Positions 22,069-33,719 are shown, numbered from the stretch's first letter. The stretch: 64,000 bases of DNA from Heloderma charlesbogerti (GCA_026122225.1 JANEZZ010001895.1:434001-498000), one strand, 5' to 3'. The notes: generated by a model from the letters alone, not told the origin. Program-made: numbers and translations.

Positions 22069-23690
22069 AAACCGTGTTCTGGGCTGCCTAGGCAAAGCCC
22101 CTTCACTGTCCCACTCCACAGGCAGTGTGCAGTGGGAAAATCATCTATGTCCTTTCTCTCCATGCCCGCTCTCCCACTTGTAAAGCTGCTCAGGGGACAC
22201 CTGAACTGTGGCTGCTGAAAGAGGCTGCCTGAGTGTTCAGTGAGTGTCAGAAGAGGAGAGGGAAGGGGCAGAGCAAGTAGGACTTTCTGGCTCAGTGGAA
22301 CAATGACTTTTTTTAATCCAAAATTGGGGTGCTTCTGCTTCCCTTAGCTGGAGCTTCAAAATGGTTCAGAGAGGGTGGTGACTCCTGGTGAGGATGAGGG
22401 AGAGAAAGAGGGTGTGTAGAGGCACAAATAACAAGACGACTTCTTACACAGCCCCACGTGATACCCTTTCCTCCCCAATAAATCCCATGGTGCAGGGGAG
22501 ATAATGTGCTGTTTTAGGTGCAGTGTGACGGCACCACGGTTCATTTCTGATTCTAGCTCCTTGTGCCAGGGCAATGCCTCAGCAGCATAAAAAACTGTAG
22601 ACTTATAGTACCTGAGAAGTTTCCAGGGTCCTTACAACAAGGAATGAGGCCTCGTGAAGAGGCCACCTCTCACTTTTTGATGCTCGGGGAAGTAGGGTGA
22701 GCCCCCTTTTGGTGACAGCATATCTTATGACCCCTGCACATGGAAACTGCAACTATTTCGCTGAACTGGGAGTAAACATTCTTATAATGGCTTCTTTCCC
22801 CCAGAAATAGTAAGTGTTTTATCTATCAGGAACATGAGTCTCTGGGGAACAAAATGTGCAGACTCAATCTGTTCAGCAGGCCTCCTACATCCATGGCCTG
22901 TGGGTGGGTGGCAGGCCAGCCCTGGCCAAAGGTTGCATGGAAATAGTTTTTTGGGTTGCTGCTTTTTGTGTGTGTGCAGACGTCAGTAAATAGCATGTGG
23001 CTGGTTGACAATATGAACTTAATTCCAAGCTGTTCTGGATAATAATAGGTGACTATGACATTTCTAGTTTATAATTTGAGCACACTGGGACTTTGGGTAA
23101 AGCCCTCTCCCACATTTTGAGAGGGTTTACTTAGGGCTCTTTACAGTAAAGGAAAATAATAATCTCTCTAAACTGTGGTAATTTGCTAATTATGCAACTT
23201 GCATAAAATATGCAATTAAATACATTGTGCAGGAGATAATTTGCAGGAGTTATTTTGCATAAATCACCCAAAGGACTTCAGTTTTATGGCAACCTATGTA
23301 GATACATATGTACGTATCTATGTATGTATAAATAAGTAACTGGTTGATTTCTGAATAACTGATGGGGAAAAGTAGTTAACAGATCTTCACCAGAATTTGT
23401 GCTGAATATAACTGAATGTAGTAGAGCATCCCTCCTATACAGGGGTTGGGAAGGCAAAACCTTGTTTGGCATTCCCTGCACTGTGGCAAGTTATCGGTCC
23501 TTAAACAGATAAGGATTCAATGTTCACTGGCCTGAATTAATACTCACCCTTTTATTTTGGACAGGTTAGACTGAGAAATGAAACCTTTCATGCAGGACTG
23601 AGAACATCTCTGCATCAGCCTAAAGTCCCGCATTTAAAACGGGGCTTTCTGCTTCTGTTTTAAATGCAGGATAACAATGGACTCCCTTTA
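22069..23690. other. Gene-free; no family recognised
   Basis: No exon or recognisable transposon found. Short frames have no protein signature. Confidence 0.45.
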
Positions 23691-24000
23691 CACGTGCTCC
23701 CCCTCTTTTCCCCTTTATCTGAATCTTCCATATATTTCATTGTACAGCTGCTAGATGGCGCTGTGATCTAGCTCCTCTTATTGCAGATTTCCCTTTTTCC
23801 CTGAGAGAACTCAAGCGCAACTCAAGCGGGGTAATTCGATAGCATATTATCTCTGATCTTTCAAAAAAAGAAATAAAGGTCCTTTGGTGCGGGAAACACC
23901 CTGGAGGTTGATGACATCATCTAAAGGACCTGCAGAATTCCATGAGTAACCAATCACAATAGCAGGATAAAAGCTCTGTGTGAAGAAACCTTAAGCCAGA
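23690..24000 (+). repeat. Dispersed repeat with CTCF-like motif, copy 2
   Basis: Counterpart of 12120-12445, with TCATCTAAAGGACCTGCAG and AAAGCTCTGTGTGAAGAAAC near the 3' end. Confidence 0.55.
23748..23762 (+). promoter_or_regulatory. Weak CTCF-like motif within repeat
   Basis: CTGCTAGATGGCGCT fits 13 of 15 positions of the CTCF core. Confidence 0.35.
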
Positions 24001-24002
24001 CA

Positions 24003-24405
24003 TATGATAGGCATGTCTGGTGGCCACTTACACATTGCCAAAAGAGAGGACAAAAGAGGACACAGGCTTGTATAAAAATTTATATTTGCAAACTTTATAT
24101 GTATAGGTGCAGATATAGAAATAATCTCTATAGTTTAAATGGAAATGCAAGACATCTCACCATAGTGGGGGAAACTGGGGCCAGGTGACCTGTGTGGCCA
24201 CTCAGTCTGCTGTCCAGGTGCTAACTGTGGATGGGCAACTCCAAGGCCCCTGCATGCTCTCCCTTCTGATGGTTCTTTGTCTTTAAACCAGGCTTACACT
24301 GGACAACCCTTCAAATAGAGGAGGCCTTCAAACAGAGGACTGTCCTCTGACAGCCCTTCAGATAGAGGACTGCCCTCTGTAAAGCCACCCTATGAGTTGT
24401 TTTTT
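24003..24405 (+). repeat. Dispersed TIR element, copy 3 (GGTGGCCA family)
   Basis: GGTGGCCACTTACACATTGC at the start and CTGTAAAGCCACCCTATG at the end. The right end carries an internal partial triplication of the phrase AGAGGACTG(C/T)CCTCTG. Confidence 0.72.
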
Positions 24406-25119
24406 AGAATTTACTCCCATCTGGTTTTGCCTCCTTTTTGTTGGGTAGGACAGAATAAACAAGATAAATGTCTATTATGTCTGGCTGTCAAAAAATGACA
24501 GATTGCTCTGGATGTCAAAAATGACAGAAATACCTGATATTTCAGAGTGCATGTTCCTTGCACTCATTTGTGCAATGTTGTTCTGCCACGGTATTGTGCA
24601 CTAAAGATACCAACCAGTTTGTGCCCCCAAAGTATCTGTGTTTGGTTTTAATTTGCTTTCTGAGTCATTCTAGACACACTCTGTCTCCATTGACATTCAG
24701 GGTAGTGAACAGCTATCTGCTCACCAAGTATATTCTCTTGCCAGGGCAAAATGTTCCCTTGTGCTCTAGTGTTTTCTTTGTTTTTAAAGGCTCATGAGGC
24801 TTGGTCCACTTAGCCTGGTAGTCAGCAGCTTGATGTTCTCCAGAAGCCTCACAGGCCCAGCCCTGTTTCAGTGATAAACATCTGAAGCAACCTTCTCTCC
24901 TTCCAGTCCCACACAAGTTGAAAAGGGTGTTGTGGTTAATGTCTCATGAGAGACATGCAATGTTCCATGGGATACAGGCTCCCATGTGGTCACCACACTT
25001 CCCTTCCCTCTTGGCTCATGCACACGTCTTTTCAAATGTATCAGACTGCATCAGTCATCCTAGCCTACACTATGAACACAGCTGACTGGATTTGGCGTAA
25101 ATGTGCAACAAATATTAAC

Positions 25120-25690
25120 CAGTCCTTCTTATTACTACTAATGCTAAGACTCCTTTTCTAAACCACCCACTAGCTTAAGCTCTCTGGTTCACAAAAAAGA
25201 TGCAAAACCATATACTAACAAGAACATAATGTAAACATGTTAAAAAGTTTAAAGCAGAATTAAACTAGAGGAAAAAAACAGAGTAAAAGCCAGCAGCAAT
25301 ACAAAGGTTAAATCACACAAACACTTGTTTTAAAAACTTGAAGGATGAAAAAGCCTGCGAGAATAAAAGGGCACTTTCCACAGAAAGGCTTCACCTGGCA
25401 CGGAGAAGATCACAATATAGGAGACAGGCGAGCCTCTCTGGGAAGCTCATTCCACAACTGGGACGCCACCACTGAAAAAGCCCTCTCCTTAGTAGTCACC
25501 TGCCTTTGGTAGGGGCATGCAAAGGAGGGCCTTTGAGAATGCTCTTAGGGTCCGTGCAGGTATGTATGAGAGGAGATGGCCCCTCAGGTAACCTGGCCTC
25601 GAGCTGTATAGGGCTTTGAAAGTTACTACCAGCACTTTGAATTGGGCCTGGAAATGGACTAGAGGCCAGCGCAGATCAAATTACAGTGAA
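25120..25690 (-). repeat. L2-clade 3' region (antisense, decayed)
   Basis: A-rich antisense tail, then GGGAAGCTCATTCCACAACT, CACTGAAAAAGCCCTCTCC, GAGCTGTATAGGGCTTTGAA and AGCACTTTGAATTGGGCC. These are antisense L2 C-terminal and 3' UTR landmarks. Frames are broken. Confidence 0.6.
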
Positions 25691-25824
25691 AATAGTTTGC
25701 ATCATTGTCTCATGATGCAAGATATCTCCATTCAACATCCCACAGTAATGTAGTTCGCGTACAGGAGCCTCCGACCCCACTGTCTATAGGAAAACCCACT
25801 AATCAACCTCTGTCACACTTACAT

Positions 25825-26022
25825 AGGAACATGGGAAGCTGCCTTATACTGAGACAGACCATTGGTCCACCTAGCCCAGTATTGTCAACAGTGACTGGCA
25901 GCAGCGGCTCTCCAGGGTTTCAGGCAGGATTCTTTCCTAGCCCTGCCTGGAGACGCCAGGGGTTGAACCTGGGACCTTCTGCATGCAAAGCAGGTGCTCC
26001 ACCACTGAGCTACGACCCCTCC
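25825..26022 (-). mobile_element. tRNA-derived SINE
   Basis: Antisense copy of the 12.7/30.5-kb family. ACATGGGAAGCTGCCTTATA is the 3' end; GGGGTTGAACCTGGGACC holds the B box and CCACTGAGCTACGACCCC the A-box side. Nearly full length. Confidence 0.87.
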
Positions 26023-26459
26023 CTACTTCCGCACAGCACCCCAGCATTTCAACTTTAACCCCTTTGCCCTGCGTACGTTTTGGCACAACACAAGTGCCAG
26101 CAGCAAAGAAACTAGTCTGAGGTGGTGTGGAGAACGGCAAGAGCTCTTTTTGTGGCTGTGTGCAGTGCCCTGTGTGGTGAGCCACAAAACTACGCATTGC
26201 TGCACGGGCCTAGGGAGCTTAGCATCTTCAGGCCCTGGCCTGACTCTGCCGAGCAAGGCTGGGCACCGGATCCTCCTGGGCAGGAAGCAGGGCAGGCTCC
26301 AGCTTGGTAGGGGCCCTGCCCCTGGCGGGCTTCTGTGGCAACGGGGGCAAGGCAATCAGCAGCGATAACACTGAGCGGAGTGCTGCACGGCTGCACCAAG
26401 GGAGCCACCACTTGAATCCCCCCAAAGCCCTGAGGTAGCACCCGTGCATCAGGGGCATT

Positions 26460-26900
26460 GGGGAGGGATTAAGCAGCTCCTGCCCTCGCTGCAGCTGCTC
26501 AGACCTCCTCTCCGCATCAAGCGGCAAAGCAGGGAAATGCTTAAAGGACCCCACTAGGCCCACAGCAGCCAAGGTGGGCCCTTTACAGTGTTTTTCCCTT
26601 GGCCCAGTCACTGATAGGTGGCTGAAGCAAACAAGCAACACCATTTTCATCCCCACCCCACGTGTCAGTGTAGCATCACTCTGGAGGAACCTTAAATCAG
26701 GAGTTGGGGAGGGATTAAAGTGAGATGCCCTCGCTGCAGCCCTTTGGCATTGTCCTCAACATCAACTAGGAAGGGCGGGGGGGGGGAGAGTCTGGATGTC
26801 TGTCTGTCTGTCTGTCTGTCTGTATTAAAGGGTCCACCTGGCCCAGTGCACAGGCAAGGGGCAGTGGTGGTAGGCATTTGCTCAGCCATGCCACTTGCTG
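26460..26900. repeat. Two related repeat units with (TCTG)n
   Basis: GGGGAGGGATTAA followed by CCCTCGCTGCAGC occurs at 26459 and again at 26707. A (GTCT)n microsatellite lies at about 26800-26822 in the second unit. GGGCCCTTTACAG-like and GGGTCCACCTGGCCC segments follow. Probably two copies of one dispersed repeat. Confidence 0.5.
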
Positions 26901-26989
26901 GTGCTGGGTCTGACACAAGTAACTTATGGCAGGTCAATTCCAGTTAAGCTTTGCTTGAACAAAAATGTCTGATAAATGTTTTCCTTATT

Positions 26990-27150
26990 TATTAGTAGTA
27001 CTTGAATACCCCTTAATCTAATAAAATCTCTAAACAGTTTACATACAAAAATATTTAAAAATCACAGATAAAAGTACATATGTAATACAATATAACACTT
27101 AAAAAGTCAACAACAGAGGTAAGATAAAAAGAAACAATAACAAGAGACAC
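26990..27150 (-). repeat. Antisense A-rich LINE/SINE tail
   Basis: TATTTATTAGTAGTACTTGA, then an A-rich run with AACAGTTTACATACAAAAAT, similar to the other L2-type 3' tails in this window. Confidence 0.45.
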
Positions 27151-27819
27151 TAAAACAGAGTGGCAGGGCTCCTAAGCTTTGTCTGTCCTTTGGGTCTGAC
27201 TTCCAGCTGGCCCCTTGACCCCGCCTCCTGGCTTGCCCTTTGATTCTGGCTTTCTCTTCGGTTCTGACTATTGGCTTTGTCCCACAGCTCCTGGTTCCCA
27301 GCTCACCTCAGGCTGCTGCCGACGGCCCAAACCTGACATGTGGCAACGGTAGGCGGTTCTGTATGCGTTAAATAGGCAGGCCTGCTTTGCCTTCCTGCCT
27401 TCGCTTCTTTCCTGGCCACGCAGGGCTCAAAGCACTCCAATTCCAGCATGGGTGGGAAGGGGATGGAAGGCACCCAGCCACCTGGCTTTCCCTGGGTATT
27501 CCTCATCTGAGCCGGGAGGAAAGGACCGGAACAATTTTGGCAAACATACCCCAACACATTTCACAACAACTATAATGGAAGTATTTTATTAATGTCATTT
27601 ACAAACAAACTTGGGGATGTAATATCCTTCCGGAAACCAGCCTGGAAACAGAAAGGTCCTGGGAAATACAGAATTTGATGATCTCTGGACCTTGTCTCGG
27701 CCTTGCACATGCAATGTGTTTTGACCCAAGTTCTTCTCTCTTGTTATAATCAGCCCCTTTCCCCCAGTCTCTGGATAATATTATAGGATTGTTGTAGGAG
27801 TGAGGTATTCTGTATATCA

Positions 27820-28193
27820 AAAGTGCAGAACCTCTTTCAGCCCAAGGGCTGAAAACCATTTTGGAGAAGCTTTTGGGGGCTGTGTGCCAGCGGTGGGAGG
27901 GCCTGAAGGCACAAGGGGCAGGACTAAAATACCAAACATACAAGCATATTTTAACTGAAAGCTCTTACTGTGAGTAACTAAGCTTTCCGAGAGGCATTTC
28001 AACCTTTTAGAATGGGGAAAAAAGGGCACAAAAACCAGGAAACCACTTGTGGATCAGCAGTTGGAAGAAAGGGTGTGTGGCCAGGTGAAGAGGGTGTGGC
28101 CATGTAAGAAGCCCCACCCCCTTTCTCCACTGATCATTTGGTGGTTTCCTGGTTTGGGTGCCCTTTCTTCCCCCATTCTAGAAGGTGGAAATG
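27820..28193. repeat. hAT-like repeat with head-to-head end duplication
   Basis: A copy of the 18.5-kb family ends at 28046 with CAGGAAACCAC. At 28141-28193 the same end reappears inverted, giving arms of about 52 bp (27995-28046 and 28141-28193) around a 94-bp spacer. Confidence 0.65.
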
Positions 28194-28789
28194 AAATCCG
28201 CAGTTTTTACTTTGCCCGGAACACTCCTGTTGGTGGAATTTCCCCCTCCCTCTGCAGGCTCCAGCACCATTTCCCCCATTGTTCTGCACAGTCCCCCAAC
28301 CCTGTGGACATATTTTCAGGGGACTTCAGAGGGAGGAGGAGTCTGTGAAGGTTGCAGGGATGGCCCTACCTTGAAGCAGGGTGAGGTGCCTGCATCAGGC
28401 AGCAGTGGGAGGAGCAGTGAATTGTGGTGCCCCCACCCACATGCCCACCAGGAGGGCCCAACGCCGCTTCACTCCAAACCTTGAGTGCTGCTAAATTGAC
28501 TCTCAGCAAAGGATAACTGGGGAGTACAGCCTTCAGCAACGTGCTATGCCAGCTGCACCCAACCCAGAAGCAAAATGCTAAGTCTGTAAGAGCTTATCTG
28601 CTCTTTAGAGTACTGTGATGTCATTTGTGCTGTGTTGTTTCACCTTTGTAACTTGGCGTTTGTAAACTGCTGCTGAATTAAAAGTGGGCCCGCTGACCAC
28701 ACTCTTAACATAGACAGAACAACAGGTTTAATGCCAAAATGGCTGTTCTCTTAGTTTGCTAACGTGTTCCTTGGTGTTGGTGGTTTTGT

Positions 28790-28812
28790 GAGTGTGTGTG
28801 TGTGTGTGTGTG
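28790..28812 (+). repeat. (TG)n microsatellite
   Basis: Alternating TG run followed by a G run and a T run. Confidence 0.9.
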
Positions 28813-28934
28813 GGGGGGTATTTTTGTTTTTTTTAAACCCTTTCTCCCTAAATTGGTCATCGTATTTTAACCGTGTCAGGAAGAACTGCACCGTTGTGAA
28901 AAATGCACAAAGAAGTGTGCAATTTCACCAAAAG

Positions 28935-29175
28935 CAAGGCAAACCCAAGTGGTTTGCCTGGAACTTCATCAGTAACATGTCAAAGAGAAGGGACAAAAGG
29001 ATTATTTGAGGGTTGCTCTCCCCCCACCTCAACAACCCATGTCACCTGGGTTCAGACAACATGGCAAGCCACACTAGTAAGGGTAATTATGGAAATCTGG
29101 CTGGCACACACTAAGGGATTAACAAGCCATCCTGGGTTGTTAACCACACCATGATCATGCAAACCAGGTCACTGT
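28935..29175. mobile_element. Palindromic MITE (AACCCATG family)
   Basis: CTCAACAACCCATGTCACC, GGTTCAGACAACATGGCAAG and the inverse CATCCTGGGTTGTTAACC. Related to the 8.7, 53, 55.8, 58.6 and 60.2 kb copies. Confidence 0.5.
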
Positions 29176-29830
29176 TTGAGGTGAGGGACATGGGATAGGC
29201 TGCCAGATTGAAACAATGATGGCTCAATAACCATCTCTATCCATTTTCCTACCTTGCTATGTTTTACCAGAGCCATAGATCCCTCTTTCAAGTAGTGCAG
29301 TTTAACCACAGCAAACACAGTTTATGCCCACAAATTCTCAGCTATTTTTGGTATCACTTCTGCAGGTCAGCCCAGTTGATTCAGTTGGCTGACCCACAGT
29401 AGACTCTGAATGTAGACAAAGCCCTTGTCTGAGCGGAAGATCCGGCATGCAGGACTCTGCTCCGTGGCGAAGCCTGTTCTGTCACAATTCAGTTCTCAAG
29501 CAGCTTTCCCCTAATCTTAGTGGTCATCATGTCTCAGGGAGTAATGAGCACACTGTGCTACACAGACTAATTACTGTCCTATGTAATTAAGTTATTACTC
29601 ATCACTGATGGATGTCTATAATTGGGTTCTAGGAGCTATTTTGGTGAAGTACTTGTCTGTCAGAGATGATATAACACATTTGAAAATAAATCTGCAATCT
29701 TACCATTATTTGTATATACAAATCTCTCACTCACCACTCTCTTCTGGCTGTTTAATGCCTTGACTTATAGCCATTAGCCATGAAAAAGATGTGCAAAGTG
29801 ATTCTGTGGAGGAGCTGTGCTCAGCCAAGC
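29176..29830. other. Gene-free; nothing recognised
   Basis: AT-rich, without a recognisable repeat or exon. Confidence 0.45.
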
Positions 29831-29831
29831 T

Positions 29832-30050
29832 ATTTGCGTTCCCCTTATTTTCGCCGTAGTCTAAGTAAATGTTTACGTAGACTACATGTGCCAAAATAAG
29901 GAACGCAAATGGCAGCGCCCATGGGCACCGCCATTTGCATACGCGCTTTTTTTTTTCAAAGTCAGCTGTGATAGGCTACGTAAACATTTACGTAGCCTAT
30001 CACGGCTGACTGCAGGGACGCAAACGGCGGCGGCTATGGCCGCCGCCATT
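29832..30050. repeat. Serial inverted repeats (three hairpins)
   Basis: Hairpin 1, 29832-29920: arms ATTTGCGTTCC...GTAGTCTA...GTAAA and inverse, imperfect. Hairpin 2, 29961-30010: 24-nt arms (GTCAGCTGTGATAGGCTACG...) with 2-nt loop and one mismatch. Hairpin 3, about 30020-30053: GGCGGCGGC...GCCGCCGCC. The GTAAACATTTACGTAG core recurs in hairpins 1 and 2. Confidence 0.8.
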
Positions 30051-30060
30051 TGCATCCCGG

Positions 30061-30240
30061 CAGGAGAGGAGGTTTCGCAGCTGGAGGGACGGGGCGCCTC
30101 CCCCCCCGGCCAGAATTTCAGCTGGAGGGACGGGGCACCTCCCCCCCGCCAGAATTTCGGGGGAGAGGGATGGGGTGCCTCCCCCCCACCCAGAATTTCG
30201 GGGGGAGGGACGCAGCGCCTCCCCCCCCACGAAGCAAGCT
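30061..30240 (+). repeat. GC-rich minisatellite, about four units
   Basis: Units contain CAGAATTTC, GGGAGGGACG and GCGCCTCCCCCCCC, about 40-46 bp each, diverging mainly in G/C-run length. Purine-rich and pyrimidine-rich runs alternate. Long frames here are low-complexity and not credible proteins. Confidence 0.85.
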
Positions 30241-30535
30241 GCGGGATCAGGTAAGGGACTTTCGTCCATCCCTAGTTCTGAGAGGTATGGGTATCCATGC
30301 TGAGGCCTCCCTTTGTCAGGCCACAGCTCTGGATTTCATGGCCTCCATGATTAACCATAGGTTGCTTCCAAGCTGTATCTAGCTGTACAGATTTGGCACC
30401 TCAAAATAGACTTGGCCTAGTGGTCTATACTGGGCAGGACAATAGTGATCTGTGGATGGCAGAATCTTTCTATAGCTCCTTTGTTCCAGACAGAGCAATT
30501 ACATAGGCTTCTTACCTCTCAAGATTGGAAGACCA

Positions 30536-30728
30536 GGGCTGTAGCTCAGCGGCAGAGCACATGCTTTGCATACAGAAGGTCACAGGTTCGATCCCTGGCA
30601 TCTCCAGATAGAGCAGGAAAAACTCCTGCCTGAAAACCCCGGAGAGCCGGTGTCAGTCTGTGTCAATAATACTGGGCTAAATGGACCAGTGGTCTGACTC
30701 GGTATAAGGCTGCTTCCTATGTTCCTAC
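30536..30728 (+). mobile_element. tRNA-derived SINE (full length)
   Basis: A box TAGCTCAGCGGCA (from 30542), B box GGTTCGATCCC (30585-30595, a perfect match), body with GGAGAGCCGGTGTCAGTCTG, 3' end TAAGGCTGCTTCCTATGTTC. The intact boxes make this the best-preserved copy. Confidence 0.9.
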
Positions 30729-31179
30729 CCCCCAGAAATGGATCTCTGCTGTGTCCTGATTGCTCTTGAGGAGTTTCCTATCAGCGTGGCTGGTGGTCCT
30801 GCTAAGGCAGAACTCCCAAGCAACTGCCACAGTGCTCTACCTGACAAAACTGTGGTCAACTCACTGGTATGCTAGGAAGCTCAGGTGATGGTTAAACCAT
30901 GAGTGGGGGAAGACATGGGATGAACCCAGCTGAGCAGGCTAGAGCTCATTTTAAGAGGGTGGCAGAGGCAAAGAAAGCTTACTTTTCTTCCACCATCATG
31001 TTTGTGCATGATGGTGAATGGCTTATTATATGCTGATTGCTGGGGGGCGGTGGGGAGGGGGAAGGACACACACCAAAGGAGCCTTTGATGGCCAAGGCAC
31101 TTTGTGGATAAAAATGGCTCACATCCACTTCAAACTTTGGTTGCAGATAGTGCTCTTCTGGCCCCTACAGTCATTCTCT

Positions 31180-31184
31180 CATTC

Positions 31185-31234
<50 letters not shown>

Positions 31235-31350
31235 ACATACATACACACACATACATACATGCATACACACACACACACACACACATATACATACATACAT
31301 ACATATACACATACATATGCATATGCATATACATATACACACATACATAC
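31180..31350 (+). repeat. Compound microsatellite (ATCT)n(ACAT)n(CA)n(ATAC)n
   Basis: About 13 ATCT units followed by mixed ACATAC, CACACA and ATATGC arrays. Confidence 0.95.
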
Positions 31351-31959
31351 TTACTTACAGCCTTTGGATGTGGGCAGGGTGTTTGAACAGTGGTGTAGTG
31401 AAGCCAGGGCCCACAAGGGCGAAGTAACACAACTTTTTGATTAGACAGGATGATGACATAATCTGCCACCCCCTCAGACTACAGTGTTTCCTCTGAGCTT
31501 GCTTGCAATCCTCACAATAGCTGAGGGGGGAAATGGATTTTCCCAGCATCAATATATTGTGGTGAACTGTCCCATGCACACATACAGTATATAATAGGGC
31601 ACACACATATCTAGATATAGAACAACACAGTTACCTGCATTTTTGGACTCTCCTGGGGGGCATGGCTATGGGGGCTGTCCTGATGAGCGCCTGCATTTCA
31701 AAATTTACCACTACACCCCTGCGCCTGGAGGAGGAAAGCCTACCATTGGTTTGCTCAACACTTGCCTTCCCTGGTAATTAAAATAGTGGAGGAAAACCCC
31801 TGGCCTGTTCAACTGTTGGAGACAATGAATGCTTCATGGTGAGAGGGGTAGTTATTGCCACCTTGAAAGAGGCTGTGGGAAGATCACTCCAGGAAAGAAA
31901 ACCTCCCTTAGCCCCTCTGTACCATTCCCAAGCATTCGCAGATAGTCCAGCTCTGCACC

Positions 31960-32147
31960 TTCCTGGGTGGTACTTCTTATCTATATCCCGTCAGTCTAAT
32001 TAATTCTGGTTGTATTGTTATATTGTGGTTTTAATGTTTTTGTATTTTATATTTTTTTACTGTTTGCTTTCTGGTTTTCATTTTTGTGAACCACCCAGAG
32101 AGCGGCTATTGGGCGGTATAGAAATGAAATGAATAAATAAAGGGGGC
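31960..32147 (+). repeat. LINE/SINE 3' tail (GGCGGTATAGAAATG type)
   Basis: GTGAACCACCCAGAGAGCGG, CTATTGGGCGGTATAGAAAT and AATAAATAAA are the usual 3' terminus of L2-tailed elements in squamates. Confidence 0.6.
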
Positions 32148-32149
32148 AG

Positions 32150-32890
32150 ACTCCCTTGGTCACCCTGATGGGTGACCACATTAGGAGATGGATGGGAAGG
32201 GAGCCCAGTGGCTAATACCATCAGGCTTCATATCCTCTGGGATTGCCTTGCTGGGATAGGAATATGGGGGACAGTTTTGCACTGGCCCTGGACTCTCCTG
32301 GTGGGTAGATCTGAGGCAATGGTTCTGGGAGACTTCTGCTCTATGCCCTGGCCATTGGCTTATGTTCCACCTCATCCCCCATGCTAGTTAACACCAACAT
32401 GAAAACACCAGCTAAGATCATCCAAGGACTCAGGGTCCTGTGTCATCAGTATGCTGATGATACACCGCTCTATTTCTCCTTCTCATCTGGTCTAGGAGTG
32501 GCACTGAGGTTCTGAACAGGTGTCTGGGATCACTCAGATTGGATGAGAACAAATAAACTCAGATCAATCCAGACAAGATGGCTCAATTTGGGCTAGGTGT
32601 TTTACCTGCTCTGGATGAGATTACACTCTCCCTTAGGGTCAAGCTAGGAGACTGGGAATGCTCTTCCACACTAGATTACCACGGTGGGCTCTAGACAGAC
32701 TTACATTTGTAAAGCATCCCAAAACAACTTGTCCAGAATATGGCACTACTGTTGTACTAGTATTCTGGTATGGTGCCAACTTCTAGTATTCTACTATCTT
32801 CACTGGGCCCAGTTCAAAGTGCTAACACTCGCACTGAAAACTCTTAAAACTGGCATCAAGAGAATTGGGCAGGGGCGGAGAGCATGAGGG
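32150..32890 (+). mobile_element. L2-clade LINE fragment (RT, decayed)
   Basis: Broken plus-strand frames include HQYADDTPLYFSF (RT catalytic YADD) near 32445-32485, then LGLDENK-like and NPDKMAQFGLG stretches and a C-terminal QFKVLTLALK segment. Multiple stops and indels show it is a fossil. Confidence 0.8.
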
Positions 32891-32944
32891 ACCTGACCTC
32901 TTGTACTCTGTAAAAACTCCATGCACATTGAGAGTGCTAAACAA

Positions 32945-33090
32945 ATAAACTAAGGACACAGTCCCATGCATGCTTAGACAGAAAGAAGTCCTACAACTCC
33001 CAGCATTCCCCAGTTAGCACTGCTGGCTGGGGAATGCTGGGAGTTGTAGGACTTTTTTTGGTCTAAATGTGCAGTGGACTCCACCTTAAA
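32945..33090. mobile_element. GCAATCCTA-type MITE, short form
   Basis: CAGTCCCATGCATGCTTAGA and the inverse end, with AGCATTCCCCAGTTAGCA and GGCTGGGGAATGCTGGGAG arms. Confidence 0.7.
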
Positions 33091-33116
33091 ATAATACATA
33101 GCTGGAGCCTGAAAAG

Positions 33117-33120
33117 GAGT

Positions 33121-33160
<40 letters not shown>
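33117..33160 (+). repeat. (GT)n(GA)n microsatellite
   Basis: About 14 GT units followed by about 8 GA units. Confidence 0.95.
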
Positions 33161-33719
33161 AAATCTACTTCTCTGCAGGCTCCAGGCACACAGTTTTGTT
33201 TTGTTTTTTACATTTATCATACTTAATGACTTCTGCCTGTTCCAGCATGACAGAGCTAAGTGCTTTAGACAGTAAATAAACCATGTACACAAATGTTTGC
33301 TGTTTGTATTTTTTTTTTAAAAAGCTGTACATTCCTACCCAAATAGTTTCCTTCTTTTTAATTGGGGTCAGCAGGATGTTGGGTCATCTCAATGCAACAG
33401 TAGAATATCTCTGATTCAAACATAGTTCACAAGGGAGACGGGAGGGAGGAAAGGAGAAGAGGGAAGAGAAGAAGCCTCAGTCATACGGAGAGAATGGAGG
33501 AAGTTGGAAGTTCTGGAGGCATCTCCTGCTTTCCAGAATTTCTGGGGATGTGGAATCCAATCCATACATCTAGTGAGCAGCACAACAGCACACCCTACTG
33601 ACACATCCCTGTAGCTGCAAGAAACAACTGACAATACAAATTAGCCACAGTCATTGCTCGGAGCTGCAATAGTTAAAATGAAGGGAGCAGCTCTCTCCTA
33701 ACAGCATGGTCTATAGATA
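33161..33719. other. Gene-free; nothing recognised
   Basis: No repeat or exon recognised. Confidence 0.4.

Noticed and set aside
26100..26660. CpG-rich segment as a promoter island
   Set aside because: GC-rich, but part of it is repeated at 26.7 kb and no exon or splice donor follows; more likely a repeat.
30000..30382. Three long frames across the GC-rich array at 30.0-30.4 kb
   Set aside because: They arise from the minisatellite's repeated runs. They occur on both strands and in several frames, with no domain and low complexity.
30542..30613. Possible functional tRNA gene at the A/B boxes
   Set aside because: No acceptor stem or anticodon arm can be paired; it is the head of a full-length SINE with sibling copies.
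31018..31427. Frames rich in YLSI and HTHTYIH at 31.0-31.4 kb
   Set aside because: Translation of the compound microsatellite.
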